DNA from: Streptomyces sp. ADI96-02
GTDB lineage: Bacteria; Actinomycetota; Actinomycetes; Streptomycetales; Streptomycetaceae
NCBI RefSeq assembly: GCF_003846185.1
Contig: NZ_ML123034.1
Location: 4,433,850 to 4,497,849 of the forward strand
Reading direction: 5' to 3'
DNA length: 64,000 nucleotides
Shown: one piece after another, positions 44,210 to 52,047 of the stretch
Layout: every line of letters starts with the position of its first letter
Numbering within the stretch: the stretch's first letter is position 1
The notes under the pieces: generated by a model
Told to the model about the DNA's origin: nothing
The model's database searches: none
Seen by the model: only the letters and a program-made list of their open reading frames with translations
Position numbers and translations under genes: made by a program

Positions 44210-44316
44210 CGCGACCGCACGGGTCAGCCGCGCGACCGTACGGGGTCAGCCGCGCGACCGTACGGGGTCAGCCGCGCGACCGTACGGGGTCAGCCGCGAC
44301 CGTACGGGGTCAGCCG
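44210..44316. repeat. 22-bp tandem repeat, about five copies
   Basis: Three exact 22-bp units (44231, 44253 and 44275) are flanked by a 21-bp and a 20-bp variant. The last unit contains the TCA that is the stop codon of the minus-strand O-methyltransferase gene, so the array looks like an amplified gene end in a convergent gap. Confidence 0.95.
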
Positions 44317-44975
44317 CGCCGGACCGCGCAGAGCAGCCCGTCGCCGACCGGCAGCAGCGTCGACATCAGCTCCTGGCTCTCGCGCACCGCGCGCAGCAGC
44401 TCCCGCAGCCTCAGCACCTCGGCCGGCTGGGCCGCCGAGTCGACCGTGCGGCCGTCGGCGAAGACGCCCTCGAAGCAGACCAGCCCGCCGGGGCGCAGCA
44501 GGCGCAACGATTCAGCGAGGCAGTCGAGGCTCTCCAGCCGGTCGCCGTCGCAGAAGACGAGGTCGTACCCGCCGTCCGCGAGCCGGGGCAGGACGTCCAG
44601 CGCCCGACCGGGGATGAAGCGCGCCCGGTTGGAGGCGAAGCCCGCCTCGCGGAACGCCTGCCGGGCGAACTGCTGCCGCTCGGGCTCCGGATCCACCGTG
44701 GTCAGCACCCCGTCCGGCCGCATGCCGTGCAGCAGGTAGATGCCGGACACGCCGGTGCCGGTCCCGATCTCCGCCACCGCCTTGGCGTCCGCGGCGGCAG
44801 CCAGCAGGCGCAGCGCGGCGCCGGTGCCCGGGGACACCGAGCGCAGCCCTGCCTCACGGGCCCGTTCCCGGGCCCGGTGCAGTGCTTCGTCCTCGGCGAC
44901 AAAGGCGTCGGCGAACGCCCAGCTCGTCTGCCGGTTGGCGGTAATGACCCTCTCCCGTCCCCATAGTTGGCGCAA
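44310..44975 (-). CDS. O-methyltransferase (class I SAM-dependent)
   Basis: 221 residues from a TTG at 44975 (MRQLWGRERVITANRQTSWA). The SAM-binding motif I is AVAEIGTGTGVSGIYLL, followed by TTVDPEPERQQFARQAF and the catalytic-metal region DLVFCDGDRLESLDCLAESL. It matches the catechol-type O-methyltransferase encoded next to sigE in mycobacteria (Rv1220c). No Shine-Dalgarno is evident before the TTG. Substrate is unknown. It is divergent from the sigma factor gene. Confidence 0.88.
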   Translation of the reverse strand: MRQLWGRERVITANRQTSWAFADAFVAEDEALHRARERAREAGLRSVSPGTGAALRLLAAAADAKAVAEIGTGTGVSGIYLLHGMRPDGVLTTVDPEPERQQFARQAFREAGFASNRARFIPGRALDVLPRLADGGYDLVFCDGDRLESLDCLAESLRLLRPGGLVCFEGVFADGRTVDSAAQPAEVLRLRELLRAVRESQELMSTLLPVGDGLLCAVRRG

Positions 44976-44999
44976 CGGTGACTGTATCCGCTGGACCCG

Positions 45000-45025
45000 G
45001 GAACCCGCAGATGGGACCGGGCGTT
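45000..45025 (+). promoter_or_regulatory. Candidate ECF-type promoter upstream of the sigma factor gene
   Basis: GGAAC (45000-45004) and GTT (45023-45025) are separated by 18 bp, the general form used by SigE/SigH/SigR-class ECF factors. It lies about 125 bp before the sigma gene start, which suggests autoregulation. A single such pair can occur by chance. Confidence 0.4.
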
Positions 45026-45151
45026 GTGCAAGGAGTGGGGAAAGCGCAGCGGACCGGGCCGCGGATCGGACCGGCGAGGGGCGGGAAGTTCCGGGCGACG
45101 CCCGGCCCCATCAGGGAAAAGGCTTATCCGGAGCTAACGGGCGAGGTGGCT

Positions 45152-45913
45152 ATGGTAGGGGCTCCGCTGGACACCACCAGAGCCGACAGGGGAGGTGCGG
45201 CTGCGCCTGTGGACCGGGGAGGAGTGCTGAGGCGCTTGCTCAGGTCGGCGGGTGAGCCGAAATCCGTGACCTACATCGCTGACCGTTCTTCCACCGACTC
45301 CGCACCAACCGCGACCTTCGCATCCGATGCGGAATCCCCGGCGTGGACCCCGCCCTCCTGGGAAGAGATCGTCAGCACGCACAGCGGTCGCGTGTACCGC
45401 CTCGCCTACCGGCTGACGGGCAACCAGCACGACGCCGAGGACCTCACCCAGGAGGTCTTCGTCCGGGTGTTCCGATCGCTGTCGACGTACACCCCCGGCA
45501 CGTTCGAGGGCTGGCTGCACCGCATCACGACCAACCTCTTCCTGGACATGGTCCGGCGCAAGCAGCGCATCCGCTTCGACTCCCTCGGCGACGACGCGGC
45601 CGAGCGGCTGCCCAGCCGCGAGCCCTCCCCGCAGCAGGTCTTCAACGACACCCACTTCGACGCCGACGTGCAGCAGGCGCTGGACACCCTCGCGCCCGAA
45701 TTCCGCGCGGCCGTGGTCCTCTGCGACATCGAGGGCCTCAGCTACGAGGAGATCGCCGCCACCCTCGGGGTCAAGCTCGGCACCGTGCGCAGCCGCATCC
45801 ACCGCGGCCGGTCGCACCTGCGCAAGGCGCTCAAGCACCGTTCGCCCGAGGCCCGCGCCGAGCAGCGCTCGCTGGCGGACGCGGTCCTGGCGGGGGAGGG
45901 AGGCTCGGCGTGA
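45152..45913 (+). CDS. sigE: ECF RNA polymerase sigma factor (mycobacterial SigE-like)
   Basis: 253 residues. The ATG at 45152 (MVGAPLDTTRADRGG) follows gaggtgg. After an ~85-residue N-terminal extension, sigma region 2 has RVYRLAYRLTGNQHDAEDLT with the VRVFRSLSTY core. Region 4 has LSYEEIAATLGVKLGTVRSR. It should drive an envelope-stress regulon. Order with a zinc anti-sigma gene (4-bp overlap), htrA and tatB is that of M. tuberculosis sigE-rseA-htrA-tatB. The S. coelicolor gene named sigE is a different one, so the symbol follows the mycobacterial orthologue. Confidence 0.92.
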   Translation: MVGAPLDTTRADRGGAAAPVDRGGVLRRLLRSAGEPKSVTYIADRSSTDSAPTATFASDAESPAWTPPSWEEIVSTHSGRVYRLAYRLTGNQHDAEDLTQEVFVRVFRSLSTYTPGTFEGWLHRITTNLFLDMVRRKQRIRFDSLGDDAAERLPSREPSPQQVFNDTHFDADVQQALDTLAPEFRAAVVLCDIEGLSYEEIAATLGVKLGTVRSRIHRGRSHLRKALKHRSPEARAEQRSLADAVLAGEGGSA

Positions 45914-46953
45914 GCGGCACAGGCCCGACCCCCGCGGAGGCTCATCTGGGGGACCGGCTCGCCGCCCTGGTGGACGGCGAGCTGAAACACGACGCCCGAG
46001 AGCGGGTCCTGGCCCACCTGGCGACGTGCGCCAAGTGCAAGGCCGAGGCCGACGCCCAGCGCCGCCTCAAGAGCGCCTTCGCCATGTCCGCCTCACCTTC
46101 GCCCTCCGAGGGGTTCCTGGCCCGGTTGCAGGGCCTTCCCGGCGGTCCCGGCGGCGACGGCTCCCGGCCCGGCGGACCGTTCGGCGACGGCCGGCCCTTC
46201 GCGGACGAGTTCTTCCCGTCCGTGCGCACCCCCGGCGGCAGCACCCGCGCCGACTCCGGCGCGCCCTCCTCCCCGCTGGACGGCTTCGGCTACCTCCCCG
46301 CCGTGCACGGCTCCACCGCCGTGCTGACCGGCGGCTCCCGCCACTTCTTCCGCATCCACGACGTGGCCCGCGAGGCGGACCGTTCCCCCTGGCGCGGTCG
46401 CCGCTTCGCCTTCGCCGCGGCGAGCGCCGTCTCCCTGGCGGCCATCGCCCTCGGCGGGACGCTCCCGCTGGACACCGGTCCCGAGCCCGCCCCGCGCGCC
46501 GAGGGCAGCGGGAACACCATGACCCCGCTCGACGCGGAGACCCGCGCCACGGGCGGCACCGGCACCGCGAGCCGGCAGGGCGGCGGCGCGCTCGCGGTCG
46601 GCGGCGAGGGCCCGGCCGTCCGGCAGCCCGTCCCCGCCGCCTCCAACGCCGTGCCCCCCTCGCTCGGCAAGGCGCCCTCGGTGCTGGTCCCGGTCGGAGC
46701 GCCGCCGCTGAAGCCGCAGGTGCTGACGACGACGCCCTCGCTGTTCGGCGGCGGCTCCGCGCTCGGCGGGCACCCGTTCACGCTCCCCGTGCTGAACGTG
46801 TCCGCGCCGCCCCTGATACGCCAGGCCGGCACACCGCTGCTCGCGGCGACGGCGGGCGGCGCCGCGCCGAAGAAGGCCGCGCCGACGCCCTCGGCGCCGG
46901 TCCAGGACTCGTCCGCCGCCGACCTCGCGAGCCGGCTTCCCCCTCGGCGCTGA
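45910..46953 (+). CDS. rseA: Zinc-binding anti-sigma factor (RseA-like)
   Basis: 347 residues from a GTG at 45910, overlapping the sigma stop. The cytoplasmic N-terminus holds the ZAS motif His36-x3-Cys40-x2-Cys43 (HLATCAKC). A single membrane span lies near 166-186 (RFAFAAASAVSLAAIALGGT), and an external Pro/Ala/Gly-rich domain of about 160 residues follows. It is longer than mycobacterial RseA, which has no clear span. It should hold the sigma factor until stress. HtrA, encoded next, is a plausible partner in its control. Confidence 0.88.
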   Translation: MSGTGPTPAEAHLGDRLAALVDGELKHDARERVLAHLATCAKCKAEADAQRRLKSAFAMSASPSPSEGFLARLQGLPGGPGGDGSRPGGPFGDGRPFADEFFPSVRTPGGSTRADSGAPSSPLDGFGYLPAVHGSTAVLTGGSRHFFRIHDVAREADRSPWRGRRFAFAAASAVSLAAIALGGTLPLDTGPEPAPRAEGSGNTMTPLDAETRATGGTGTASRQGGGALAVGGEGPAVRQPVPAASNAVPPSLGKAPSVLVPVGAPPLKPQVLTTTPSLFGGGSALGGHPFTLPVLNVSAPPLIRQAGTPLLAATAGGAAPKKAAPTPSAPVQDSSAADLASRLPPRR

Positions 46954-47041
46954 CCGGACCCTGCGCGCCCGTTCGCAAACCTGGTTGAATTCCGGGGAGG
47001 ACGCCTCTGTGGGGCGTGCAGAGGCCAGTTGCGGAGAGAGC

Positions 47042-48724
47042 ATGGACGACGGGAAGCCCACCGGGCCGCAGGCGAAGTGGTGGAGCCGCCCCACGACGGC
47101 GCGCTCCGCCCGCACCGAGCCGGAGGGCGGGGCCGCGGTCGAGGACCCGTCCGCGGCCGGTGCGGCGGACACGGCGGCGAGCACCGGCGCGGCGGAGTCG
47201 CAGCACCGGCCGCAGCCACCCGCGCAGCCGCTGCACGAGCCCGACTCGTACAGCACCCCGCCCTACGGCGGCCCCGGCCCGTGGGCGCCCGCACCGCCGG
47301 TGCAGCGGCCCACACCGGCCCACGGCACTCCCGTACCGCAGCAGGCCCCGCCGCCCTCCGGGCCGTACGGGGCGGTGGACGGCGCGGGTATCCCGGCTCC
47401 CGCTCCGGCGCCCTGCGCGGCACCCGCCGACGCCTTCCCGCCCCCGCACGGGCAGCAGGCGCCGCCCGCCCGGCCCGGCACCCCGCCGGAGGTCCACGAG
47501 CAGCCCGCCGGGCAGCAGCCCGCGCAGTGGCTCCAGTACGACCCGTGGGGCGCGCCGGGACAGCCGCTGACCCGGCCGGGCCCGCCGCCCGGGGCCGAGC
47601 CGGTCCGCCGCAGGAGTCGCAAGGGCGCCGCGTTCGCCGGAGTGCTCCTGCTCACCCTGGTCGCGAGCGGCATCGGCGGCGGCATCGGCGCGTACGTCGA
47701 GCGCAACGGCGGACTGACCGCGGTCGAACTGCCGCAGGCCGGCCGCGACACCGGCGGACGGGCCCCGGACAGCGTCGCGGGCATCGCGGCCAGCGCCCTG
47801 CCGAGCGTGGTCACGCTGCACGTCAGCGGCACCGCGGAGTCCGGCACCGGAACCGGCTTCGTCCTCGACGACCGAGGCCACATCCTCACCAACAACCACG
47901 TCGTCGCCCCGGCCGGACCGGGCGGCGACATCACCGTGACGTTCAGCAGCGGCGAGACGGCGACGGCCGAGCTGGTCGGCAAGGACAGCGGCTACGACCT
48001 CGCCGTCGTCAAGGTCACCGGGGTCTCCGGCCTCAAGCCCCTGCCCCTCGGCAACTCCGACAACGTGCGGGTCGGCGACCCGGTGGTGGCCATCGGCGCG
48101 CCCTTCGACCTCTCCAACACGGTCACCTCCGGCATCATCAGCGCCAAGCAGCGGCCGATCACCGCGGGCGGCGAGAAGGGCGACGGCACCGACGTCAGCT
48201 ACGTCGACGCCCTCCAGACCGACGCCCCCATCAACCCCGGCAACTCCGGCGGTCCGCTGGTCGACACACGGGCCCACGTCATCGGCATCAACAGCGCCAT
48301 CCGCGCGGCCGACAGCGGGACCGGACCCGAGTCCGGCGGCCAGTCGGGCTCCATCGGCCTGGGCTTCGCGATACCGATCAACCAGGGCAAGCGCGTCGCC
48401 GAGGAGCTGATCAACACCGGCCGGGCGACCCACCCGGTCATCGGCGTCTCGCTCGACATGAAGTACAACGGCGACGGGGCCAGGGTCGGCACGGAGGGGG
48501 CCGACGGCCGACCGGCGGTCACCGTGGACGGACCCGCGGACAAGGCGGGCATCAAGCCCGGCGACGTCATCACCGAAGTGCAGGACCAACGGGTGCACAG
48601 CGGCGAGGAGCTGATCGTGAAGATCCGCGCCCACCGGCCGGGCGACCGGCTCGCCCTGCGGCTGACGCGCGGCGGCGAGGAACGGTCGGTCACCTTGACG
48701 CTCGGTTCGGCGAGCGGCACCTGA
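47042..48724 (+). CDS. htrA: HtrA/DegP-type membrane serine protease with PDZ domain
   Basis: 560 residues from the ATG at 47042, behind ggagagag. A Pro/Gln-rich cytoplasmic tail of about 190 residues precedes one span (about 196-218). The trypsin-like domain then has catalytic His286 (LTNNHVV), Asp319 (GYDLAVV) and Ser402 (NPGNSGGPLV), and a PDZ domain follows near 460-555 (GPADKAGIKPGDVI). It should degrade or refold misfolded envelope proteins. Position after the sigma/anti-sigma pair suggests it belongs to the same stress regulon. Confidence 0.95.
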   Translation: MDDGKPTGPQAKWWSRPTTARSARTEPEGGAAVEDPSAAGAADTAASTGAAESQHRPQPPAQPLHEPDSYSTPPYGGPGPWAPAPPVQRPTPAHGTPVPQQAPPPSGPYGAVDGAGIPAPAPAPCAAPADAFPPPHGQQAPPARPGTPPEVHEQPAGQQPAQWLQYDPWGAPGQPLTRPGPPPGAEPVRRRSRKGAAFAGVLLLTLVASGIGGGIGAYVERNGGLTAVELPQAGRDTGGRAPDSVAGIAASALPSVVTLHVSGTAESGTGTGFVLDDRGHILTNNHVVAPAGPGGDITVTFSSGETATAELVGKDSGYDLAVVKVTGVSGLKPLPLGNSDNVRVGDPVVAIGAPFDLSNTVTSGIISAKQRPITAGGEKGDGTDVSYVDALQTDAPINPGNSGGPLVDTRAHVIGINSAIRAADSGTGPESGGQSGSIGLGFAIPINQGKRVAEELINTGRATHPVIGVSLDMKYNGDGARVGTEGADGRPAVTVDGPADKAGIKPGDVITEVQDQRVHSGEELIVKIRAHRPGDRLALRLTRGGEERSVTLTLGSASGT

Positions 48725-48734
48725 CGGCCACCGC

Positions 48735-48768
48735 AAGGTACCGCCCGGACAGGTTCGACAGGTACCTT
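48735..48768. repeat. Inverted repeat between htrA and tatB
   Basis: AAGGTACC (48735-48742) and its complement GGTACCTT (48761-48768) flank 18 bp, just after the htrA stop and 75 bp before tatB. It could be a weak terminator or an operator. Confidence 0.4.
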
Positions 48769-48843
48769 TGACCGGTCCGGGCGCGCGTCGGACCTGGTCG
48801 GGATCCCACGGAGAACACGCGGAGAACACGAGGAGGCAGCAAG

Positions 48844-49332
48844 GTGTTCAATGACATAGGAGCACTGGAGCTGCTCACGCTCGGGGTGCTGGCCGTGCTC
48901 GTCTTCGGCCCCGACAAGCTGCCCAAGCTCATCCAGGACGTCACGCGGACCATCCGCAAGGTCCGTGAGTTCTCGGACAGCGCCAAGGAGGACATCCGCT
49001 CGGAGCTGGGTCCGCAGTTCAAGGACTTCGAGTTCGAGGACCTCAACCCCAAGACGTTCGTCCGCAAGCAGTTGATGGACGGCAATGACGACCTGGGGCT
49101 CAAGGAGATCCGCGAGAGCTTCGACCTCCGCAAGGATCTGGCCGACGTCACCGACGCGGTCAACGGCCGCTCCGCAGCCGCGGACGATACCGCCAACAGT
49201 GCGGCGAACGGTTCGGCCGGTGTCGCCGCGACGAGCCTGGCCAAGACCGCTGACAGCACTCCTGACCTGCTGAAGAAGGCCCCGGAGGCGGATCGCGCCG
49301 AGCGCCCGCCGTTCGACGCAGACGCCACCTGA
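48844..49332 (+). CDS. tatB: Sec-independent protein translocase TatB
   Basis: 162 residues from a GTG at 48844 with gaggaggc. The N-terminal short span MFNDIGALELLTLGVLAVLV, the FGPDKLPK hinge and a long amphipathic helix are typical of TatB. The C-terminal ~60 residues are Ala/Asp/Ser-rich. It forms the twin-arginine receptor complex with TatC, encoded elsewhere. Placement beside htrA is conserved in actinobacteria. Confidence 0.93.
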   Translation: MFNDIGALELLTLGVLAVLVFGPDKLPKLIQDVTRTIRKVREFSDSAKEDIRSELGPQFKDFEFEDLNPKTFVRKQLMDGNDDLGLKEIRESFDLRKDLADVTDAVNGRSAAADDTANSAANGSAGVAATSLAKTADSTPDLLKKAPEADRAERPPFDADAT

Positions 49333-49457
49333 CCCCGGTCAATCCCGACTCGCCGGGACGGTATGGCTATTCTCCATCTGTCCGGTTGCGAGGACGCCCA
49401 CGCCCGCGGGGGGCGGGCCGCTCCGGATCTTGACTGATCGAGGAGGCGGCCGCGCAG

Positions 49458-50141
49458 ATGGAGACGACGAGTCGGGTGGATACGGACGGTGCCCCGGGCA
49501 CCGTCGCCGAGGAGGCGCCGGACACCGTCACCGAGGAGGCGGCGCCGGCGTCCCGGCGCTCACTCGACGGCTACCGGGACGCGCCCTTCCCCTGGTACGG
49601 CCTGGACGAGGCCTTCACCGGTCCGCGCTGGCTGATGCAGGTCGGCACCGCTGCGGACGGCACCGTGCAGCACGGCGCGACCGGCCACGGCGACGAGCCG
49701 TCGGTGAAGACGGACGGTTCCGGCGACAAGGAGCGCTTCGCCGCCGTGATCACGGTGGCCGCCAGCCCGGTGCGCCGCAGCGGCGACGGTACGGGCGTCC
49801 TGGACGCCACCACGGCCTCCTCGGCGGCCTGGCTGGCCGGCTCCGGCCTCCTGGCGTACACCTGGCCGCCCCAGATGGACCACACCCGGCGCGACGACTG
49901 GCTGGACCAGCAGACCGAGACGGCGTTCACGCTCGCCGACGACCTCGGCGGCGCGCCCTGGTCGACGCTCTCGCTGCCGGTGGACGGGGTTCCGGTGGAG
50001 TTCCACTACCGCGAGTCCGAGTTCGGCTGGGTGCTCGCCGGATCGGCGCGGACCGGCGTGCACATCGGGGCCTACGGCCGGGGCATGAGCGCCTACGGTC
50101 TGGGCTTCGCCGTCATCGACGACATCGCCACGTACGCCTGA
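49458..50141 (+). CDS. Hypothetical protein, Streptomyces-type
   Basis: 227 residues. The first ~35 are Glu/Ala/Thr-rich (DTVTEEAAPASRRS). The rest is a compact mixed alpha/beta sequence with GPRWLMQVGTAADGTVQHGA, FHYRESEFGWVLAGSARTGV and HIGAYGRGMSAYGLGFAVID. There is no signal peptide or membrane span. The family is not recognised. The ATG at 49458 has gaggagg 10 bases upstream. It lies between tatB and mrp; its stop codon is inside a tandem array. Confidence 0.75.
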   Translation: METTSRVDTDGAPGTVAEEAPDTVTEEAAPASRRSLDGYRDAPFPWYGLDEAFTGPRWLMQVGTAADGTVQHGATGHGDEPSVKTDGSGDKERFAAVITVAASPVRRSGDGTGVLDATTASSAAWLAGSGLLAYTWPPQMDHTRRDDWLDQQTETAFTLADDLGGAPWSTLSLPVDGVPVEFHYRESEFGWVLAGSARTGVHIGAYGRGMSAYGLGFAVIDDIATYA

Positions 50142-50225
50142 AGCCCCTCCGTACGCCTGAAGCCCCCTCCGTACGCCTGGAGCTCGCCGTACGCCTGAAG
50201 CCCTCCGTACCGGCCTGAAGCCCTC
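50131..50225. repeat. 18-20-bp tandem repeat, five copies, carrying the stop codon
   Basis: Units starting at 50131, 50150, 50170, 50188 and 50206 share the core cgtacgcctgaagccc. The first unit supplies the last codons and TGA of the preceding gene; later units repeat this end. Confidence 0.92.
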
Positions 50226-50229
50226 CTAC

Positions 50230-50283
50230 GCCGGGAGGGCGCCGGGCGGACCGTGATCATCCGGTCCGTCCGGCGCTCCCGGC
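50230..50283. terminator. Long bidirectional hairpin between convergent genes
   Basis: A 22-bp stem with one G-U pair and a two-base bulge (50230-50253 with 50262-50283) and an 8-base loop. It lies directly after the repeat array and before the mrp stop codon. Confidence 0.8.
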
Positions 50284-50309
50284 CCGGGGCCGTCCGGGAG
50301 CCGTGCCGC

Positions 50310-51443
50310 TCAGAACTTGTTGCGCGGCGTGATGCCCAGTGACATGCCGGACAGGCCGCGCTGACGCCCGCCCAGCTTCTCGGCGATCGCCCGCAGCGCG
50401 CTGCCGGCCGGCGAGTCCGGGTCGGACAGCACCACGGGCTTGCCCTCGTCGCCGCCCTCGCGCAGCCGTACGTCGATCGGGATGGAGCCGAGCACCGGCA
50501 CCTCGGCGCCGACCGTCCGCGTCAGCCCCTCGGCCACCCGCGCGCCGCCGCCCGAACCGAACACGTCGACCATCTCGTCGCAGTGCGGGCACGGCATGCC
50601 GGACATGTTCTCCACGACGCCGACGATCTTCTGGTGCGTCTGCACGGCGATCGACCCGGCCCGCTCGGCCACCTCGGCGGCGGCCTGCTGCGGGGTCGTG
50701 ACGACCAGGATCTCGGCGTTCGGCACGAGCTGCGCCACCGAGATCGCGATGTCGCCGGTGCCCGGCGGCAGGTCGAGCAGCAGCACGTCCAGATCGCCCC
50801 AGTACACGTCGGCGAGGAACTGCTGGAGCGCCCGGTGCAGCATCGGCCCGCGCCAGACCACGGGCGCGTTGCCCGGCGTGAACATCCCGATGGAGATGAC
50901 CTTCACGCCGTGCGCCGACGGCGGCATGATCATGTTCTCGACCTGGGTGGGCTTGCCGTCCGCGCCCAGCATGCGGGGCACGCTGTGGCCGTAGATGTCC
51001 GCGTCCACGACGCCGACCTTCAGCCCGTCGGCCGCCATCGCCGCCGCCAGGTTCACCGTCACCGAGGACTTGCCGACGCCGCCCTTGCCCGAGGCGACCG
51101 CGTACACCCGGGTCAGCGAGCCGGGCTTGGCGAACGGCACCTCGCGCTCGGCCGTGCCGCCGCGCAGCGAGCTCGCCAGTTCCTTGCGCTGGTCGTCGCT
51201 CATGACGTCGAGGGTGACCTCGACGCGCGAGACGCCCTCGACCCGGGCCACCGCGTCGGTGACGTTCCTCGTGATCGTGTCGCGCATCGGGCAGCCGGAG
51301 ACGGTGAGATACACCGTGACAGCGACCACACCGTCAGGATCGATCTCGACCGATTTCACCATGCCCAGCTCGGTGATCGGGCGGTGGATCTCCGGGTCGT
51401 TCACTGTCGCCAGTGCCTCAAGCACCGCGTCTTCCGTAGCCAT
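50310..51443 (-). CDS. mrp: Mrp/NBP35-type iron-sulfur carrier ATPase
   Basis: 377 residues from the ATG at 51443 (MATEDAVLEALATVNDPEIH). An N-terminal MIP18/DUF59 domain has SGCPMRD (Cys51). The deviant P-loop SGKGGVGKS is at 118-126, Walker A' region DADIYGHS follows, and the cluster-binding pair Cys285/Cys288 is in MPCPHC. It likely carries or assembles Fe-S clusters. No Shine-Dalgarno is seen. Same order relative to tatB as in mycobacteria. Confidence 0.94.
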   Translation of the reverse strand: MATEDAVLEALATVNDPEIHRPITELGMVKSVEIDPDGVVAVTVYLTVSGCPMRDTITRNVTDAVARVEGVSRVEVTLDVMSDDQRKELASSLRGGTAEREVPFAKPGSLTRVYAVASGKGGVGKSSVTVNLAAAMAADGLKVGVVDADIYGHSVPRMLGADGKPTQVENMIMPPSAHGVKVISIGMFTPGNAPVVWRGPMLHRALQQFLADVYWGDLDVLLLDLPPGTGDIAISVAQLVPNAEILVVTTPQQAAAEVAERAGSIAVQTHQKIVGVVENMSGMPCPHCDEMVDVFGSGGGARVAEGLTRTVGAEVPVLGSIPIDVRLREGGDEGKPVVLSDPDSPAGSALRAIAEKLGGRQRGLSGMSLGITPRNKF

Positions 51444-51486
51444 ACCGACGATGTTACGGCGCGCGGCCGTACGTGCGGGCAGTCCC

Positions 51487-52047
51487 TCAGCGGTCGCCTT
51501 CGTCACTCTCGGACGGGGAGGGGACCCGCCGGTCCTCCATGTCCCTCACCATGTCCTGGAGCTCCGACCTGATCCAGTCGCGGGTCGCCACCTCGCCCAG
51601 GCCCATCCGCAGCGCGGCGATCTCCCGCGTCAGGTACTCGGTGTCGGCGATGGAGCGCTCGTTCTGCTTGCGGTCCTGCTCGTGGGTGACCCGGTCCCGG
51701 TCGTCCTGCCGGTTCTGCGCGAGCAGGATCAGCGGAGCGGCGTACGACGCCTGGAGCGACAGCATCAGCGTCAGGAAGATGAACGGGTACTCGTCGAAGC
51801 GCAGGGCCGTCGGCGCGAAGACGTTCCACACCACCCACAGGATGATGATCAGCGTCATCCAGACGATGAACCGCCCGGTGCCCAGGAAGCGGGCGATGCG
51901 CTCCGAGAACCGGCCGAACGCCTCCGGGTCGTACTCCGGCAGCAGCCGCCGCCGGGGATCCTTCGGCTGGTCGATCCGGGCGCGCGGCGGACGCACCAGC
52001 CCGGACGCGCCGCTCGACGCCGCCTTGGCGCGGTCATCGCCCGCCAT
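51487..52047 (-). CDS. DUF1003 membrane protein
   Basis: 186 residues. Two membrane spans (VWMTLIIILWVVWNVFA and FIFLTLMLSLQASYAAPLIL) are followed by an Asn/Gln/Asp/Arg-rich cytoplasmic helix (LAQNRQDDRDRVTHEQDRKQ). This is the DUF1003 layout. ATG at 52047 with gaggagggg. It overlaps the MgtE-N/CBS gene by 14 bp, so the two are co-translated. Function is unknown; the neighbours suggest a link to divalent cations. Confidence 0.9.
   Translation of the reverse strand: MAGDDRAKAASSGASGLVRPPRARIDQPKDPRRRLLPEYDPEAFGRFSERIARFLGTGRFIVWMTLIIILWVVWNVFAPTALRFDEYPFIFLTLMLSLQASYAAPLILLAQNRQDDRDRVTHEQDRKQNERSIADTEYLTREIAALRMGLGEVATRDWIRSELQDMVRDMEDRRVPSPSESDEGDR

Noticed and set aside
44210..44316. CRISPR-like array
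   Set aside because: Units are directly adjacent with no spacers and no cas genes are nearby; it is a simple tandem repeat.
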